From Acanthococcus lagerstroemiae (Eukaryota > Arthropoda > Insecta > Hemiptera > Eriococcidae), in the NCBI GenBank assembly GCA_031841125.1, contig JAJSSI010000021.1:128877-192876 (forward strand): a stretch of 64,000 nt of DNA. The letters run 5' to 3'. A model generated the notes under the pieces. The model was given only the letters and a program-made list of their open reading frames with translations. It was not told where the DNA came from and made no database searches. The translations under genes were made by a program, and so were the position numbers. Below, piece after piece: positions 11,945-22,898 of the stretch (within the stretch, counting starts at the first letter, position 1; each line of letters begins with the position of its first letter).

Positions 11945-12590
11945 TTAGGTTTTTTTTTTTTTTTTTTTTTTTTTTATACAGGCGACTCTGACCTGAATCT
12001 CACTGGTTAACAATGGGGTGTTCCTATGGTTCTCCGGGTCCTGCATAACCCTCGGATCGTGAAAACGGAATCGTGTGTTTTTTGTTCTATTTTCATTCAC
12101 CTTGATAGCATAGACTGAATTAAACCTTTTTTCTACAATTTTTAGGGGGCCTATCCTAATTTCGTCTAACTTTTCTCTGTTTAGCTTATTTCCATTTTCG
12201 ATGTATACTGGTTCCCCCACTTTGAAATCATACGTTTCTCCTGTTGGTTTTAGTCTTTCTTTGTTCCTTTCGTGATGATCTCGTAATGAATTTACATATG
12301 CTAATTTTCTGTCTTTCTGAAAATCATTTTGCTCTCGTATTTCTATTGGTACTGTATCTGGTAATTTTCCATACATTAGATAACTGGGAGCAAAACCTGT
12401 TACACTGTGCATGGTGTCATTGTATTCGTCAACACATTGTTTGGCAATTGTTGTCCACGCTTTTTTATTTCCTGACTTTTCGTTCATTCTACATCGTATT
12501 CTGTTCACTAAGGTCTGATTCAGTCTTTCGTTCAGGCCGTTTGACTTGGGTGAGTCAACTCCTGTTACTATACCTATGTATATAATATAG
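11945..12590 (-). pseudogene. Retrotransposon integrase C-terminal fragment (copy 1)
   Basis: Minus-strand frame open from about 12590 to 11945. It starts at the end of the integrase catalytic core with SNGLNERLNQTL, which includes the third catalytic residue (Glu). The core continues with an HSVTGFAPSYLMYG block, then a C-terminal DNA-binding region with DFKVGEPVYI and IGPLKIVEKRF, typical of Ty3/gypsy-type integrases. The protease, reverse transcriptase, RNase H and first two integrase acidic residues are missing beyond about 12590, so only the 3' end of the element remains. The lysine run at its end comes from a T homopolymer at 11949-11974. Confidence 0.8.
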
Positions 12591-13909
12591 TGTGCACTAT
12601 TATTTCATTATTATCAGCATCTACAGTGACATTAAAACTTTTTCCAGATTTTTCCCCTCAGTATTTCCTATTCTCGACTACTTACTTTCTCCTCTCTTCT
12701 TATAACTTATCTTTTCAATCAGACCTAATCTTTGCGATAAGTGTGATAGGTTATAATAGACTGATTTCCCATTAACCTGCTTCACATCTAAAATATTGCT
12801 CCAGAAACTGATCAATATTTCGAATATGAGTTATAAGTAAGGTAATGAAGAATGTTTAAATTTAAAAATGAACATCCTTCATAACTGTAAATATGAACTT
12901 TTAATTCTTTATACATTTCGAAATACTGATTGATTTTTCTAAAACACAATTTTTTTTCTCAGGGAAAATAGCATGTAAGAGGAAAGTAAACAAAGCACAA
13001 AGGAGAAACAGAAGCTACCTTACATACTTTTCACGCATTTTTTAGGTGCGGATCGGACACTAATGACGTCCTGGGAATTTTGTCTGTTCTAATCTAGACT
13101 TTCATTCGATTAGGATTCCAAGAAAGACTGCAGTTCAGTTATTAAAAATTTACGCCCTGTTATTATTACTCTACATATACTTGACAGCCAAAAAATTACT
13201 GGAAGCACAATCGATGATTCTTGAAATAACTGTCACGCTGGATTCAGTGCCGTCTTTCGTTTTTTCGATACACGTCAAAATTTCTCAGAATCTTCCTCTT
13301 CATTCGCGACAATCGCCTTGCATCGTCGTGCAACATAACTCAGTTTCTCATGCTCTGATACTGATACTATCGTCGATGCGTTCTGTGACAATCCACAGCA
13401 ACAGTTATGCCGATAGTAAATAACAACATTACAAGAAATCTATGCTTGTTATCGAAAAATGGAAAACGTTATTGAATTCAGTGAAAAGTACTTATTCAAG
13501 AATCACATATTCTCTCGTTCCAGTAATTTTCTGAAAATTTTAAATTGTTGAGCAGTGTTGTTGTTATTATTATTATTATTATTAATAGTAGTAGTAGTTG
13601 TATTTTTTATACTTTCATTTGTTACAGTTTCCTGTGCCAGTGTGCACTACTCAAATGAGCATGCTAACAAAATACGGAAAGCTACACAGACTGTATATGC
13701 CTGGTTTAAAAATCAAAATTCTACGCGCAGAAGATATATGAAAGAGCAGAAAACACCTCTAAAGACTACTGAGTGCTGATGATGGATGACTTTCCAAAAA
13801 ATGATTTTATTTACTTTCTATTGTAGGTACTAAAGTAAGGTAAACTACCAATTATGGGTAGGGGTTTTCCCGGTTTGATCTGGTGAGGAGAGGGGAGGGG
13901 GGGTGAAGC
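12591..13909. other. AT-rich stretch with microsatellite and one unclassified exon-like segment (copy 1)
   Basis: No family was recognised. A TTA/TAG trinucleotide microsatellite lies at about 13560-13600; copy 2 has one more TTA unit. After an acceptor-like TTTGTTACAG at 13618-13627, an open stretch to a TGA at 13777-13779 encodes a basic segment containing VYAWFKNQNSTRRR. This loosely resembles the recognition helix of a homeodomain (WFxN...RR), but no full 60-residue homeodomain is present. The copy 2 equivalent is 34423-35746, with the open stretch at 35463-35614. Confidence 0.35.
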
Positions 13910-15270
13910 CAGGGGCGGATTCAGGGTTTCTGACGATATGGGCACATAAGGAATTGCCGCCCTCATCTTTCTTTTCAGTGTTGTTGCCATTAGCCTACAA
14001 ACGTTTTCAAAATTTATTCTTAGTCAGTTTTCGAAGTTGAATTTTTCACTTCACTGCATTTGCATTTTCAAAACAAGCTGGAAATAATTAATTTTTTTTT
14101 TTCATTTTACAAATATGGTACAGTGAATACTAAAACAACAATCAAACTGTCAAATAAAAATACCTATTAGATAACATTTTTACATCAAACTCCAGTCAGC
14201 TCATACTACAGATTTTCTTGAGCTTTTTTCTCTGCAAAATTTTAAATCACTTCATCAAAATTTATTTTTTGTAAAAATAACTCCGCCTCCACTGCTAAAG
14301 TCATCAAATATGTAGTATCGATCCTGGGCCTGGGTGAAACGTAACAAATGTTTCAAGCAAGAGAAAGATCGTTCTGCGCTACAATTTGTAACCGCAGTGG
14401 CAATGAACATTCTGTAGGCGATGTCAACATTGAGGAACACTGTTTCCAGGTTATTTTCTCGAATGTGTTTAAGTAATTGTGAGGGAGTATCATTTTCAGT
14501 TTTTTTTTGTTTTTTTTTCTTTCTTGACAATATCTTTGAAAATGGCGCAGTTCATCTTTGAAATGAGGACACTCTAAATCTTTATGAAGAAACTTTGGAA
14601 AGTTTTTGCTTTTTCCCTCAACGCTTCGTCGTCTAAAGCACCAAGACTCATAAGTACCTCAATTTTTTTGAAGATATTTTCATATCCGGAGTATATAAAG
14701 TTGATCGAGAATAATGTTGAATCTATTCATTCTAAAATATTCTTATCCATCAAACGTGATTTCTCCCTCATTTGTTTCAACAGACCTACATTTCCTTGTT
14801 TTCTTTCGCCGTACATCTTTCTCATACTGTCTCAATTAAAAATTTTCTTCCCTCTGTCTTCGTAAAGTTGGAAATTTAGATGTGTATCTTCTACCAGTTG
14901 AATAACAGATTTATAAAGATCAAGCACACCCGCCATACTTAAGTATTAACTCCTTTTAATTTACGATTTACAGTAGCAAAACGATTCAATAAAACGGACC
15001 AAACACTTGCCATAATAGCAGACTCAAAACGTTCCAATCTGATGCGAAGGCCTCTGGCATTATTTTTCGTTATTGATTTCTCAGTAAGGCTTTCTTCATA
15101 GGATTTCAAAGCCTTAGGCCAAAATTGAACAAGAACGTTATTACTGATTAGGCATAAAAGGCACCTATGACGTGCACCTACTTCAGTTTCTTTTTCTTTC
15201 TTTTTTTTTCTCTCAATTATTTGATAATATAATATTTTCGAAATGTGCCGCCCTGGGCGATAGCCCATGC
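13910..15270 (-). pseudogene. hAT transposase relic (copy 1)
   Basis: Minus-strand pieces of a hAT transposase. At 14530-14255 lies the hATC dimerisation region, with NVDIAYRMFIATAVTNCSAE followed by RSFS, the hallmark ERSFS-type block. At 15268-14939 lies a more N-terminal helical segment of the ZNF862/ZMYM-like hAT type. The parts between do not read in one frame. An intact hAT-like terminus, CAGGGGCGGATTCAGG, lies at 13910-13925 and marks the 3' end of the element on the minus strand. No matching inverted terminus is seen near 15270, so the 5' end is lost. Confidence 0.75.
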
Positions 15271-16060
15271 AAGTGTTTCTCGGGTATAATCAGAATGGGT
15301 GAGACACCCTTCTTGTCTTTTATACATATGTTCTTGGCATCTCAAAACAACGTCGAATTACATCTAGGTAAATTCAAAATTCAAAACTCCCTGGCGAAAG
15401 TGACGAAAGCTCGCGAATTTTAACTTTTAAACTGATCACAACAGAAATTGGCATGCGGCAAAGTCACCAACCACAAGGCAGTTTCTCGCTTGTACCTTGT
15501 GATTACAGACTGAAAAATGCCTGGACCTACACGTAATCTTCGAAAAGCTGAGAGTTCAGGCTATAAAATGACACCGCAATAATTTTTCTGTAAGCACCTG
15601 GTTGGATTCCATAGACCTTACTTGTCAGGTTACTATTTTGGAACTTTTTCTGTGCTTGAGAAACATGCCTATACCTTTACCACTATTTCAACTTCTGATA
15701 CCTCACACTGAAGTGATGTATCTATGTCCCTTCATCGATCTACGCCTTGCTTAGTAAACATGTTGAGTACAGTAATGGGCTTGTCTGTGTATTATATATA
15801 TTATATATAATTTTTTTTAAACATTTATTCGTTTGGGTACCTATTATTTTTTTACAGACTTGTAATTTTGATAGATTATTTACGAATAAATCTGTTTTCT
15901 TCTCATTCCTTAAGGAATATTTTCCACTTTATTTTAATTGTATAAACATGTTACAGTAATGTGTTAGAACTCTCACGCATGCGAAACTTTGTCCTACATT
16001 TTTTGAGTCGTTCCTAGTGAGTTATCTCAATCTGAGAGATGATAAAAGTACATTCTACAT
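15271..16060. other. AT-rich stretch, nothing recognised
   Basis: No coding, RNA or mobile-element signature is recognisable here or in the copy 2 equivalent (37109-37899). A TA dinucleotide tract near 15791-15808 is the only simple repeat of note. Confidence 0.5.
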
Positions 16061-16337
16061 AGCACTACCAATAAGAGATATGTACTACCAGAGTACTACT
16101 GTCATTTTAATGGGAGCATACAATGGAAATGCTTATATTGTTCCACTACAGTAGCACTACTAATAGTGTAATAGGAGGCGACGCATAGGTGTGCTTATAA
16201 AGGTTCACTATGGTAGCACTACTAGTAGTTTAATGGGAAGCATAGAATAGGTGTGCTCACATAGGTTCACTACCATAGCACTACTAGTAATTTAATGGGA
16301 AGCATAGAGTAGGTGTGCTTACATAGGTTCACTACCA
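16061..16337. repeat. 62-63-bp minisatellite, broken by the gap (copy 1)
   Basis: At least four imperfect units, each starting around GCACTACTA and continuing through TTTAATGGGAAGCATAGA and AGGTGTGCTTACATAGGTTCACTA. The period is about 62-63 bp. The assembly gap starts inside the last unit. Copy 2 (37900-38232) shows at least one more unit before the array decays. Confidence 0.85.
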
Positions 16338-16837
16338 NNNNNNNNNNNNNNNNNNNNNNNNNNNNNNNNNNNNNNNNNNNNNNNNNNNNNNNNNNNNNNN
16401 NNNNNNNNNNNNNNNNNNNNNNNNNNNNNNNNNNNNNNNNNNNNNNNNNNNNNNNNNNNNNNNNNNNNNNNNNNNNNNNNNNNNNNNNNNNNNNNNNNNN
16501 NNNNNNNNNNNNNNNNNNNNNNNNNNNNNNNNNNNNNNNNNNNNNNNNNNNNNNNNNNNNNNNNNNNNNNNNNNNNNNNNNNNNNNNNNNNNNNNNNNNN
16601 NNNNNNNNNNNNNNNNNNNNNNNNNNNNNNNNNNNNNNNNNNNNNNNNNNNNNNNNNNNNNNNNNNNNNNNNNNNNNNNNNNNNNNNNNNNNNNNNNNNN
16701 NNNNNNNNNNNNNNNNNNNNNNNNNNNNNNNNNNNNNNNNNNNNNNNNNNNNNNNNNNNNNNNNNNNNNNNNNNNNNNNNNNNNNNNNNNNNNNNNNNNN
16801 NNNNNNNNNNNNNNNNNNNNNNNNNNNNNNNNNNNNN
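16338..16837. other. Assembly gap of exactly 500 N
   Basis: Exactly 500 undetermined bases, a round number typical of a scaffolding placeholder of unknown true size. The left edge falls inside a 62-63-bp minisatellite. The right edge falls inside a DNA polymerase coding region. Neither the end of duplication copy 1 nor the start of the polymerase gene can be known from this window. Confidence 0.99.
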
Positions 16838-16838
16838 A

Positions 16839-17858
16839 TGTTTAAAATGTGCCCAAATGCAGTGTGAAGAATGTACTCATACTGTGACTGAACGCGCCTT
16901 CATGGGTACTTGGTCAACGGCTGAGATTAGTGTCGCCCTGGCAAAAGGTTATAAAATTGAAGAAATTTATGAAGTGTGGCACTTTGACTCGTCCAAAGAA
17001 TTGTGGAGAGGTTACATCGAGGACTTTATGAAAATTAAATTAGAGTCCAGTCCCCATAATTTCCCGACTAATGAAGCGTACATCCAGGATGTAAAAGACA
17101 AAATGGGGATAACGTTGGATATTAATCGCGTGGCAGTCAACCCAGGGAGGAGGGCCGTGGCTAAGCTTTGTCTAAATAGTCTCTGGGGAAAATTTGGACA
17201 GCGCCCCAATATGGCGACTACGGAATTTGTTAAAGACCCCCGACGCTTCTACGAGATTCTCCTTGACGATCGCTTAAAAGACCTGAATGTGTTTTACATT
17301 TCAGACGAGATGATTCAGGTAAATTTCAAGTACAAGGATCAGTTTGTCGAGGATAATTACAATACTAATATTTTTGTTGCCGTGTATACCACCGCTAACG
17401 CTCGACTCAGACTGTACGACCAATTATCAAAACTAGACCAAAACGTCCTATACTGTGACACCGACTCGATAATTTACCGTGACAATGGGTGTAATACTGT
17501 GGCCACTGGTGACTGTCTTGGAGAGTGGACTGATGAGCTAGGTGGTGGACACATCACCAAGTTCCTAACAACTGGACCAAAATTGTACTACTATAAGACA
17601 GACAGCGGTAAGGAGACGACTAAAATTAAAGGATTCAGACTGCACCATAAAAATGCCGCTAAATTGAACGGTCCCGCCATGGAACGTGTAATTAACGGTG
17701 AGGTTGAAAAAATTGAGACTCGTAATACCGCCTTGAAACGTGACGTTTTGACAAAAAACATTGTAAATATAGGCGAAGTAAAGACATTTAGTTTCGGATT
17801 TGATAAATGTGTAATTAGGACAGACTTTGACACTGTGCCCTATGGGTATAAAAAATAA
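16839..17858 (+). CDS. Protein-primed family B DNA polymerase, C-terminal part (Polinton/Maverick type)
   Basis: Open from the gap edge to a TAA at 17856-17858. Counting from Met at 16857, residues 103-115 (KLCLNSLWGKFGQ) are polymerase motif B and residues 199-205 (YCDTDSI) are motif C with the two catalytic Asp. Upstream, Cys pairs and an ERAFMGTW block match the region before the palm in arthropod Polinton polymerases. The 3'-5' exonuclease, TPR1/TPR2 and motif A lie in or beyond the gap. Such enzymes copy linear protein-primed element genomes. No capsid, integrase, ATPase or protease gene of a Polinton is in view, so this is a fragment or only the edge of an element. No frameshift or stop was seen in the visible part. 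Confidence 0.85.
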   Translation, partial: CLKCAQMQCEECTHTVTERAFMGTWSTAEISVALAKGYKIEEIYEVWHFDSSKELWRGYIEDFMKIKLESSPHNFPTNEAYIQDVKDKMGITLDINRVAVNPGRRAVAKLCLNSLWGKFGQRPNMATTEFVKDPRRFYEILLDDRLKDLNVFYISDEMIQVNFKYKDQFVEDNYNTNIFVAVYTTANARLRLYDQLSKLDQNVLYCDTDSIIYRDNGCNTVATGDCLGEWTDELGGGHITKFLTTGPKLYYYKTDSGKETTKIKGFRLHHKNAAKLNGPAMERVINGEVEKIETRNTALKRDVLTKNIVNIGEVKTFSFGFDKCVIRTDFDTVPYGYKK

Positions 17859-18776
17859 AAATAATGTATAGTATATAGTTTGTATATATGTTTTTGTGTT
17901 TTTAGTCCCCAAGTAAGTTTTACTGTTTAATTTTTCATTTTGTATGTTCACTTTTATATTTTGTGTATATTTTTCACCTTATAATCAGTTTGTATGTTTT
18001 AGGTCTAGTCATCATAGTGTATTCAAGTAAGTTTTACTTTTGTATTATGTTTCTGTGTTTGATTTTTCATTTTGTATACGTTCACATTTATATTTTGTGT
18101 TCTTTTTTAATGTTACAGTCAGTTTTTATGTTTCAGGTCCAGTCATCATAGTGTATTCAACTAAGTTTTACTTTTGTATCATGTTTTTGTGTTTGATTTT
18201 TCATTTTGTATGTTCACTTTTATATTTTGTGTTCTTTTTTAATATTACAGTCAGTTTTTATGTTTCAGGTCGACTCATCATAGTGTATTCAAGTAAGTTT
18301 TACTTTTGTATTATGTTTCTGTGTTTGATTTTTCATTTTGTATACGTTCACATTTATATTTTGTGTTCTTTTTAATGTTACAGTCAGTTTTTATGTTTCA
18401 GGTCCAGTCATCATAGTGTATTCAACTAAGTTTTACTTTTGTATCATGTTTTTGTGTTTAATTTTTCATTTTGTATGTTCACTTTTGTATTTTGTGTTCT
18501 TTTTTAATGTTACAGTCAGTTTTTATGTTTCAGGTCGACTCATCATAGTGTATTCAAGTAAGTTTTACTTTTGTATTATGTTTCTGTGTTTGATTTTTCA
18601 TTTTGTATGTTACAGTCAGTTTTTATGTTTCAGGTCCAGTCATCATAGTGTATTCAACTAAGTTTTACTTTTGTATCATGTTTTTGTGTTTAATTTTTCA
18701 TTTTGTATGTTCACTTTTGTATTTTGTGTTCTTTTTTAATGTTACAGTCAGTTTTTGTGTTTCAGGTCCAGTCATT
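17859..18776 (+). repeat. About 132-bp tandem array with repeated acceptor/donor-flanked 24-nt cassettes
   Basis: Units start at 18002, 18136, 18268, 18401, 18533, 18633 and 18765 (spacings 134, 132, 133, 132, 100, 132). A diverged unit precedes them near 17907. Each begins after a TTTCAG or TTTTAG with a 24-nt block, GTCCAGTCATCATAGTGTAT plus TCAA. In the units at 18002, 18268 and 18533 the block is followed by GTAAGTTTTA, a consensus 5' splice site. In those at 18136, 18401 and 18633 it is followed by CTAAGTTTTA, with the donor G changed. The strict alternation gives a higher-order period of about 265 bp. As exons the blocks would be phase-symmetric and encode GPVIIVYS-like octapeptides. 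Whether they are spliced is unknown. Confidence 0.75.
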
Positions 18777-18905
18777 GTCCCGAATAATGTCCCGAATAAT
18801 ATTGTCCCGAATAATGTCCCGAATAATATTGTCCCGAATAATGTCCTGAATATTGTCCCGAATAATGTCCCGAATAATGTCCCGAATAATATTGTCCCGA
18901 CTTAA
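18777..18905 (+). repeat. 12-bp repeat encoding VPNN, ending in a stop
   Basis: Ten units of GTCCCGAATAAT or variants, some followed by an extra ATT codon, run from 18777 to a TAA at 18903-18905. All length changes are multiples of three. In the frame continuing from the last cassette of the preceding array they read as VPNN/VPNNI repeats. It could be the last exon of a fast-evolving repeat protein or just a minisatellite. Kept frame and terminal stop favour coding, but there is no homologue I recognise. Confidence 0.5.
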
Positions 18906-19400
18906 GAAAAATTATAACTTTAGATGTTCAGGTTAGTAGGTGAAACTACAAAAGTTATAAGTCGGTAAAAAATATTATATAGGTTAGTAAAAAAATATTG
19001 GTTGGAAAAATTATAAGTTGCAAAAAAATTATAGGTTGTAAGAATTATACTTGGGTAAAAAGGGAGGGGATAATAATTTAATCAACAAGTATTCGAGAGA
19101 AAAAATATTTCTAAGTCATAGTAAAAATTTCCAAGTATAAGTGTACAAAAAAAAGAAGAAAAGAAAAAATTCTAAGTCATAGAAAAAAAGAAAAAATTAA
19201 AAACCGTTACAAAAAAATTAAAACCCATTACGAAAAAATTTCTGTCATAGTAAAAAAATAATTCCAAGTATAAGTGTACATAAAAAAAAAGAAAAAAACA
19301 ACGATTTTTTAAACCAACGGTTGGTTATGGATGCGCACACCACTTACTGACGGGTCAGGGACCCACGTGGAAAGTGTCCTATACCGACCCATATACTACT
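18906..19400. other. A-rich non-coding stretch between the repeat array and duplication copy 2
   Basis: Strongly A-rich on the plus strand, with two diverged copies of a segment containing CCAAGTATAAGTGTACA (near 19129 and 19253) and several AAAATTATA-like units. The last 80 bp (19321-19400) are of ordinary composition and end at the sharp left edge of duplication copy 2. No gene or element terminus was recognised. Confidence 0.5.
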
Positions 19401-19474
19401 TTGATACTTGCAAAACTAGGAACTTGAAATTAAATGTAGGTATGCTCTGAACTATATGTATTTCGATCTTTCAG

Positions 19475-22400
19475 GTGTGGAAATAACGTCAATATTAGCT
19501 GACGAGCTATCAGTACCACATTATACAGCTTCCCCAAGAACTTCAACGACAGCTCTGTTCGGTGATTCAAATGGACAAGGTAAGATCACTCTCGCAAAGT
19601 TATGAATTATAGTACCACTTTCATTTTTTAATGTCATTACCTTGATAAATCGACACTTGAACATTGATTTTGAGATTTAAGACCTGATTCCACATTTTCT
19701 TACTTTAAATACCTACTCATTCTGAGGGAAATCATTTTTTTAAATTTTTTTTAAAATTTTTTTTAGAAAACATCTCCTTTTCTATACACGTAAGAGCAAC
19801 TGATGCAGAGCGAAATACTAGGGAAGTGATGATACGTTTAGAGGCTGAAGTTAATTCTTTACGAAAAGAGCAGCAGAAATTAATTGAATTAGTGACGAAT
19901 ATGTGGGAATACATATCATCCGGTGCCAACATTACCACTGGTAGGTTACATTTTTTTTTACATATTATCATATTAGCACCAGTGCTAGGCTAATGGAAAT
20001 TTCTTGACATGTTTGCTAAGAATTTATTGTGATGTGAGTCATTTAATTTTGGACATGGTTTAGAACCACCCCTGATATTTAGCAGATATAGCGAAACAAT
20101 TGTCCAAAACATAATCCTGCACGAAGCATTTTCAACATTATTATTGCTACTTTTTCCTGTACACGTGAAGCAGGTAATGGATATTTAAGAAAAGAAACAT
20201 CACAATAAATGAAGAGAAGTTCTCAGGTAGAAATGAAGTGGCAGATTTTCTGAGAGAGAATGGATGTAGTGGACTGAAGAATAAATTAAGTAATAGACCT
20301 TCCAGAAATACAATAAAGAGCTATAGACCTGCTGATACAGAAATGAAATCTAGACTTGGAGATAGAAATGAAGTGGTAAACCGGTTAGGATACCGTTGAA
20401 AAGTAGAATATTTTGAAGAAGAAATGAAGGAGTAGGCCTTTTAAATTTATTAAGAAAGAATCCATGTCATAGTTCTTCTGAGGCAGAGTGATAGAAATAA
20501 TTTGTGCACCACAGGAGGAAGTGGCAGATCTTATGAGATAAGAGTTTACGCCTTCTACAGGAAAAATAAATCAATAGACTTCGTGAACTGAAATGTAATT
20601 TTAGACTATCAAGGAGAAAAATTAAATGGTGATCAGCCAGGAAAATGAATTTGTTACGCTTGGATCCAAAATGAAGAGGTAGATGTCATTGAACATAAAA
20701 ATTGAAGTGTTAGACCTTCACCCTTCGAAAAGATTGGAATGACACACAGACTCCGGCTAACCAGTTAAATGGCAAGGCCTTGCGTGACAGGCATTAAAAG
20801 TATTAAACTATCTCGAGAAAAGGTCAGTTGGAGACCTGCTGATGGAGAAATTATTTGGTATATTGCTTTAGTGAAAAATGAAGAGGTATAGTCGCATGTA
20901 ATGACAGAAAAATAAAATTACTCATAAATATGAAATAACTTTTTATATGTAAAAGTGTGAACCGCCACTGTAAAAGCTGATGCAGACTGTTTTTCGGAGA
21001 GGAAGAGGGAATTTCATGTACAAATCATTTATTACTTGGTTCATTTGCTGGGATGCTTTTCGAATTTCATTTTCCTAAATTTCTTCTTTCTGGGAGGGTT
21101 CGGAGTGATAACTTAACCACCCGGGCCATCTCCCTGCACCAAAAAACAAAAAATAGTAGGCGGGTATATTACTAGATGATGAAGGGCAAAAAGAATACAC
21201 GACATCCAAAGTTAACTAAGTAAGATTTTTGAGATCTGTTGATAATATCCTGATAATAATTTATGTTAAAAAATGTACAAATAATTATTTATTTCTCCTT
21301 TTCCTCAGCTACCCCAACAGCACCTGAAACACCTAGTGTCGCAAGGAAGCAAAATCCGCCAGTGCGGGTGATGCGGACTCCCGTGGCATATCAGCTACGA
21401 CGAGAGCTCTGTTTTCCCCTGAAAGACGGAGCAGCTCTCTTGGATCTGGATTCAAGGATTGACCAGACCTCTCCGTCTTATAATTCAAATACGCGTGAAA
21501 AATTGGTAAGTGGGAACAGCCTTGAATTATAGTGTACTTATTGTGTCTAACTGTAAATTCTCCATCCTCCCTATATTTCACATTGATTTCAATTATGAAC
21601 CAGAGGGGAGGAAACTAGAATAGAAATAAATTACCGCCTCCCATATGTATAATAGACCTTCAGAGAGGGGTTACCAGTGAAACTAATTAATAAGAAATTT
21701 CTTCTATGATATTAATAGTCCAGCAGATAAAGCCATATTTAGGCAGGCGCCGATATTAATATTTGTGGAGACTTACATTATCAACTGGTTCATTATGTTT
21801 TTTTATTTATTTTAGAATCAAGCAGCTAAGAACTTCGGTATTATCCACCCTGTAACTGATCCATTGCTCTGCACTTTCCCTCTTTTCCATTCCATTCCAT
21901 TCAGAAGAATGATAAGTTCATATATCTACATTTCGTGTTGCAGAAAAGATTCCTGTACTGTTTTAATCCGACGGACAAGCTGGAACCGGGCATGGAACTG
22001 CTAAATTCCATGCTTCACAAAGACGGAATTAGCTGTTCCGTCAAGATCGGCAGTTTTATACAAACTGCGTTTTATGATATGTTCGAAGGTATAATTATTT
22101 CATAATGTCTTTAAAATATTTATTTGTGGACATACGAGCGAAAATACCTGGGGGATGGAAGCCACGTTGAGCGGGCCACAACAACGAATAAAGTCCTTTA
22201 AAACAATATTTATTTTCATTCATTTATTTCATACATCAGTTTATCATGCCATGTCCTGCTGCAATGGCCAGAGGCACGGACGAGGGGGTTAGCCTAAGGG
22301 GAAGAGTTGAGTTCGTTGGAGGAAAGAGATAAGAGTAGGTGTGTCAGAGAGGACCTCAGGGAGGGTAGGACGGAACGATGAAGAGGATTGGATGGAGTTG

Positions 22401-22898
22401 TGTTCCGGACAGGTTAGGAGAATGTGAGGGATGGTGTTATTATTATTTTTATTATTACCTTTATCATCATCATTATTATCATGAACACAACTGACGTTAT
22501 CATTATTTTTCTGTCCAATAGAATATTTGACTACTTGGACACTTATCTTACCCATGGTGGGTAACGAAGATATTTGGAGAAAAAAGAACAAGAAAAAGCA
22601 AATACGCGCCATTGCCCAGCGCTGGCTGCGTTCGAAGCGCCAAACAGCGAAACGAAAATTAATAAACAATAGCACTGATGAAAATCCAAACAATTCTGCA
22701 AGTGTCATCTCCGTTACAGGTGATGAAAATCCAAACAATTCTGCAAGTTCCATCTCCGTTGCAGGTGATGAAAATCTAAACAATTCTGCAAATGCCATCT
22801 CCGCTGCAGGTGATCTAGTAGTATCATTTGATTTTTCACCTACAGGAGATAAAGAGATAGACGCTGCCTTTGAGGAAGCTGGAGTGCAGGGTGCATAG
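19475..22898 (+). CDS. Multi-exon gene of unknown function, 3' part (copy 2)
   Basis: Counterpart of the gene at 318-3968, with exons 19475-19579, 19767-19940, 21309-21505, 21944-22088 and 22522-22898. All splice sites and phases are kept, and I saw no coding break. The equivalent of exon 318-467 is absent because the duplicated block begins in the following intron. Upstream is A-rich repeat sequence instead, so this copy has no visible start or promoter. If the duplication is real rather than an assembly artefact, this is a 5'-truncated paralogue. Confidence 0.65.

Larger units (their letters stand above)
472..16337. repeat. Near-identical large duplication, copy 1
   Basis: This block is repeated at 19401-38176 in the same orientation. 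The left edge is sharp: both copies read TTGATACTTGC from 472 and 19401 and differ just before it. The right edge cannot be seen because the assembly gap begins at 16338. By eye I found only about 20-25 single-base or homopolymer differences over some 15.9 kb, plus one 2.9-kb insertion in copy 2, so divergence is roughly 0.1-0.2 percent. That is allele-level divergence, so it is either two haplotypes kept side by side by the assembler or a very recent tandem duplication. Genes and relics in copy 1 are described once and their copy 2 partners are cross-referenced. Confidence 0.95.

Noticed and set aside
16313..16867. An apparent open frame across the N gap
   Set aside because: It consists mostly of undetermined bases and joins a minisatellite to the wrong frame of the polymerase.
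17960..18900. Long hydrophobic Phe/Tyr/Val-rich open frames through the 132-bp array
   Set aside because: They translate T-rich intron-like parts of the repeat; their membrane-like look is a composition effect.
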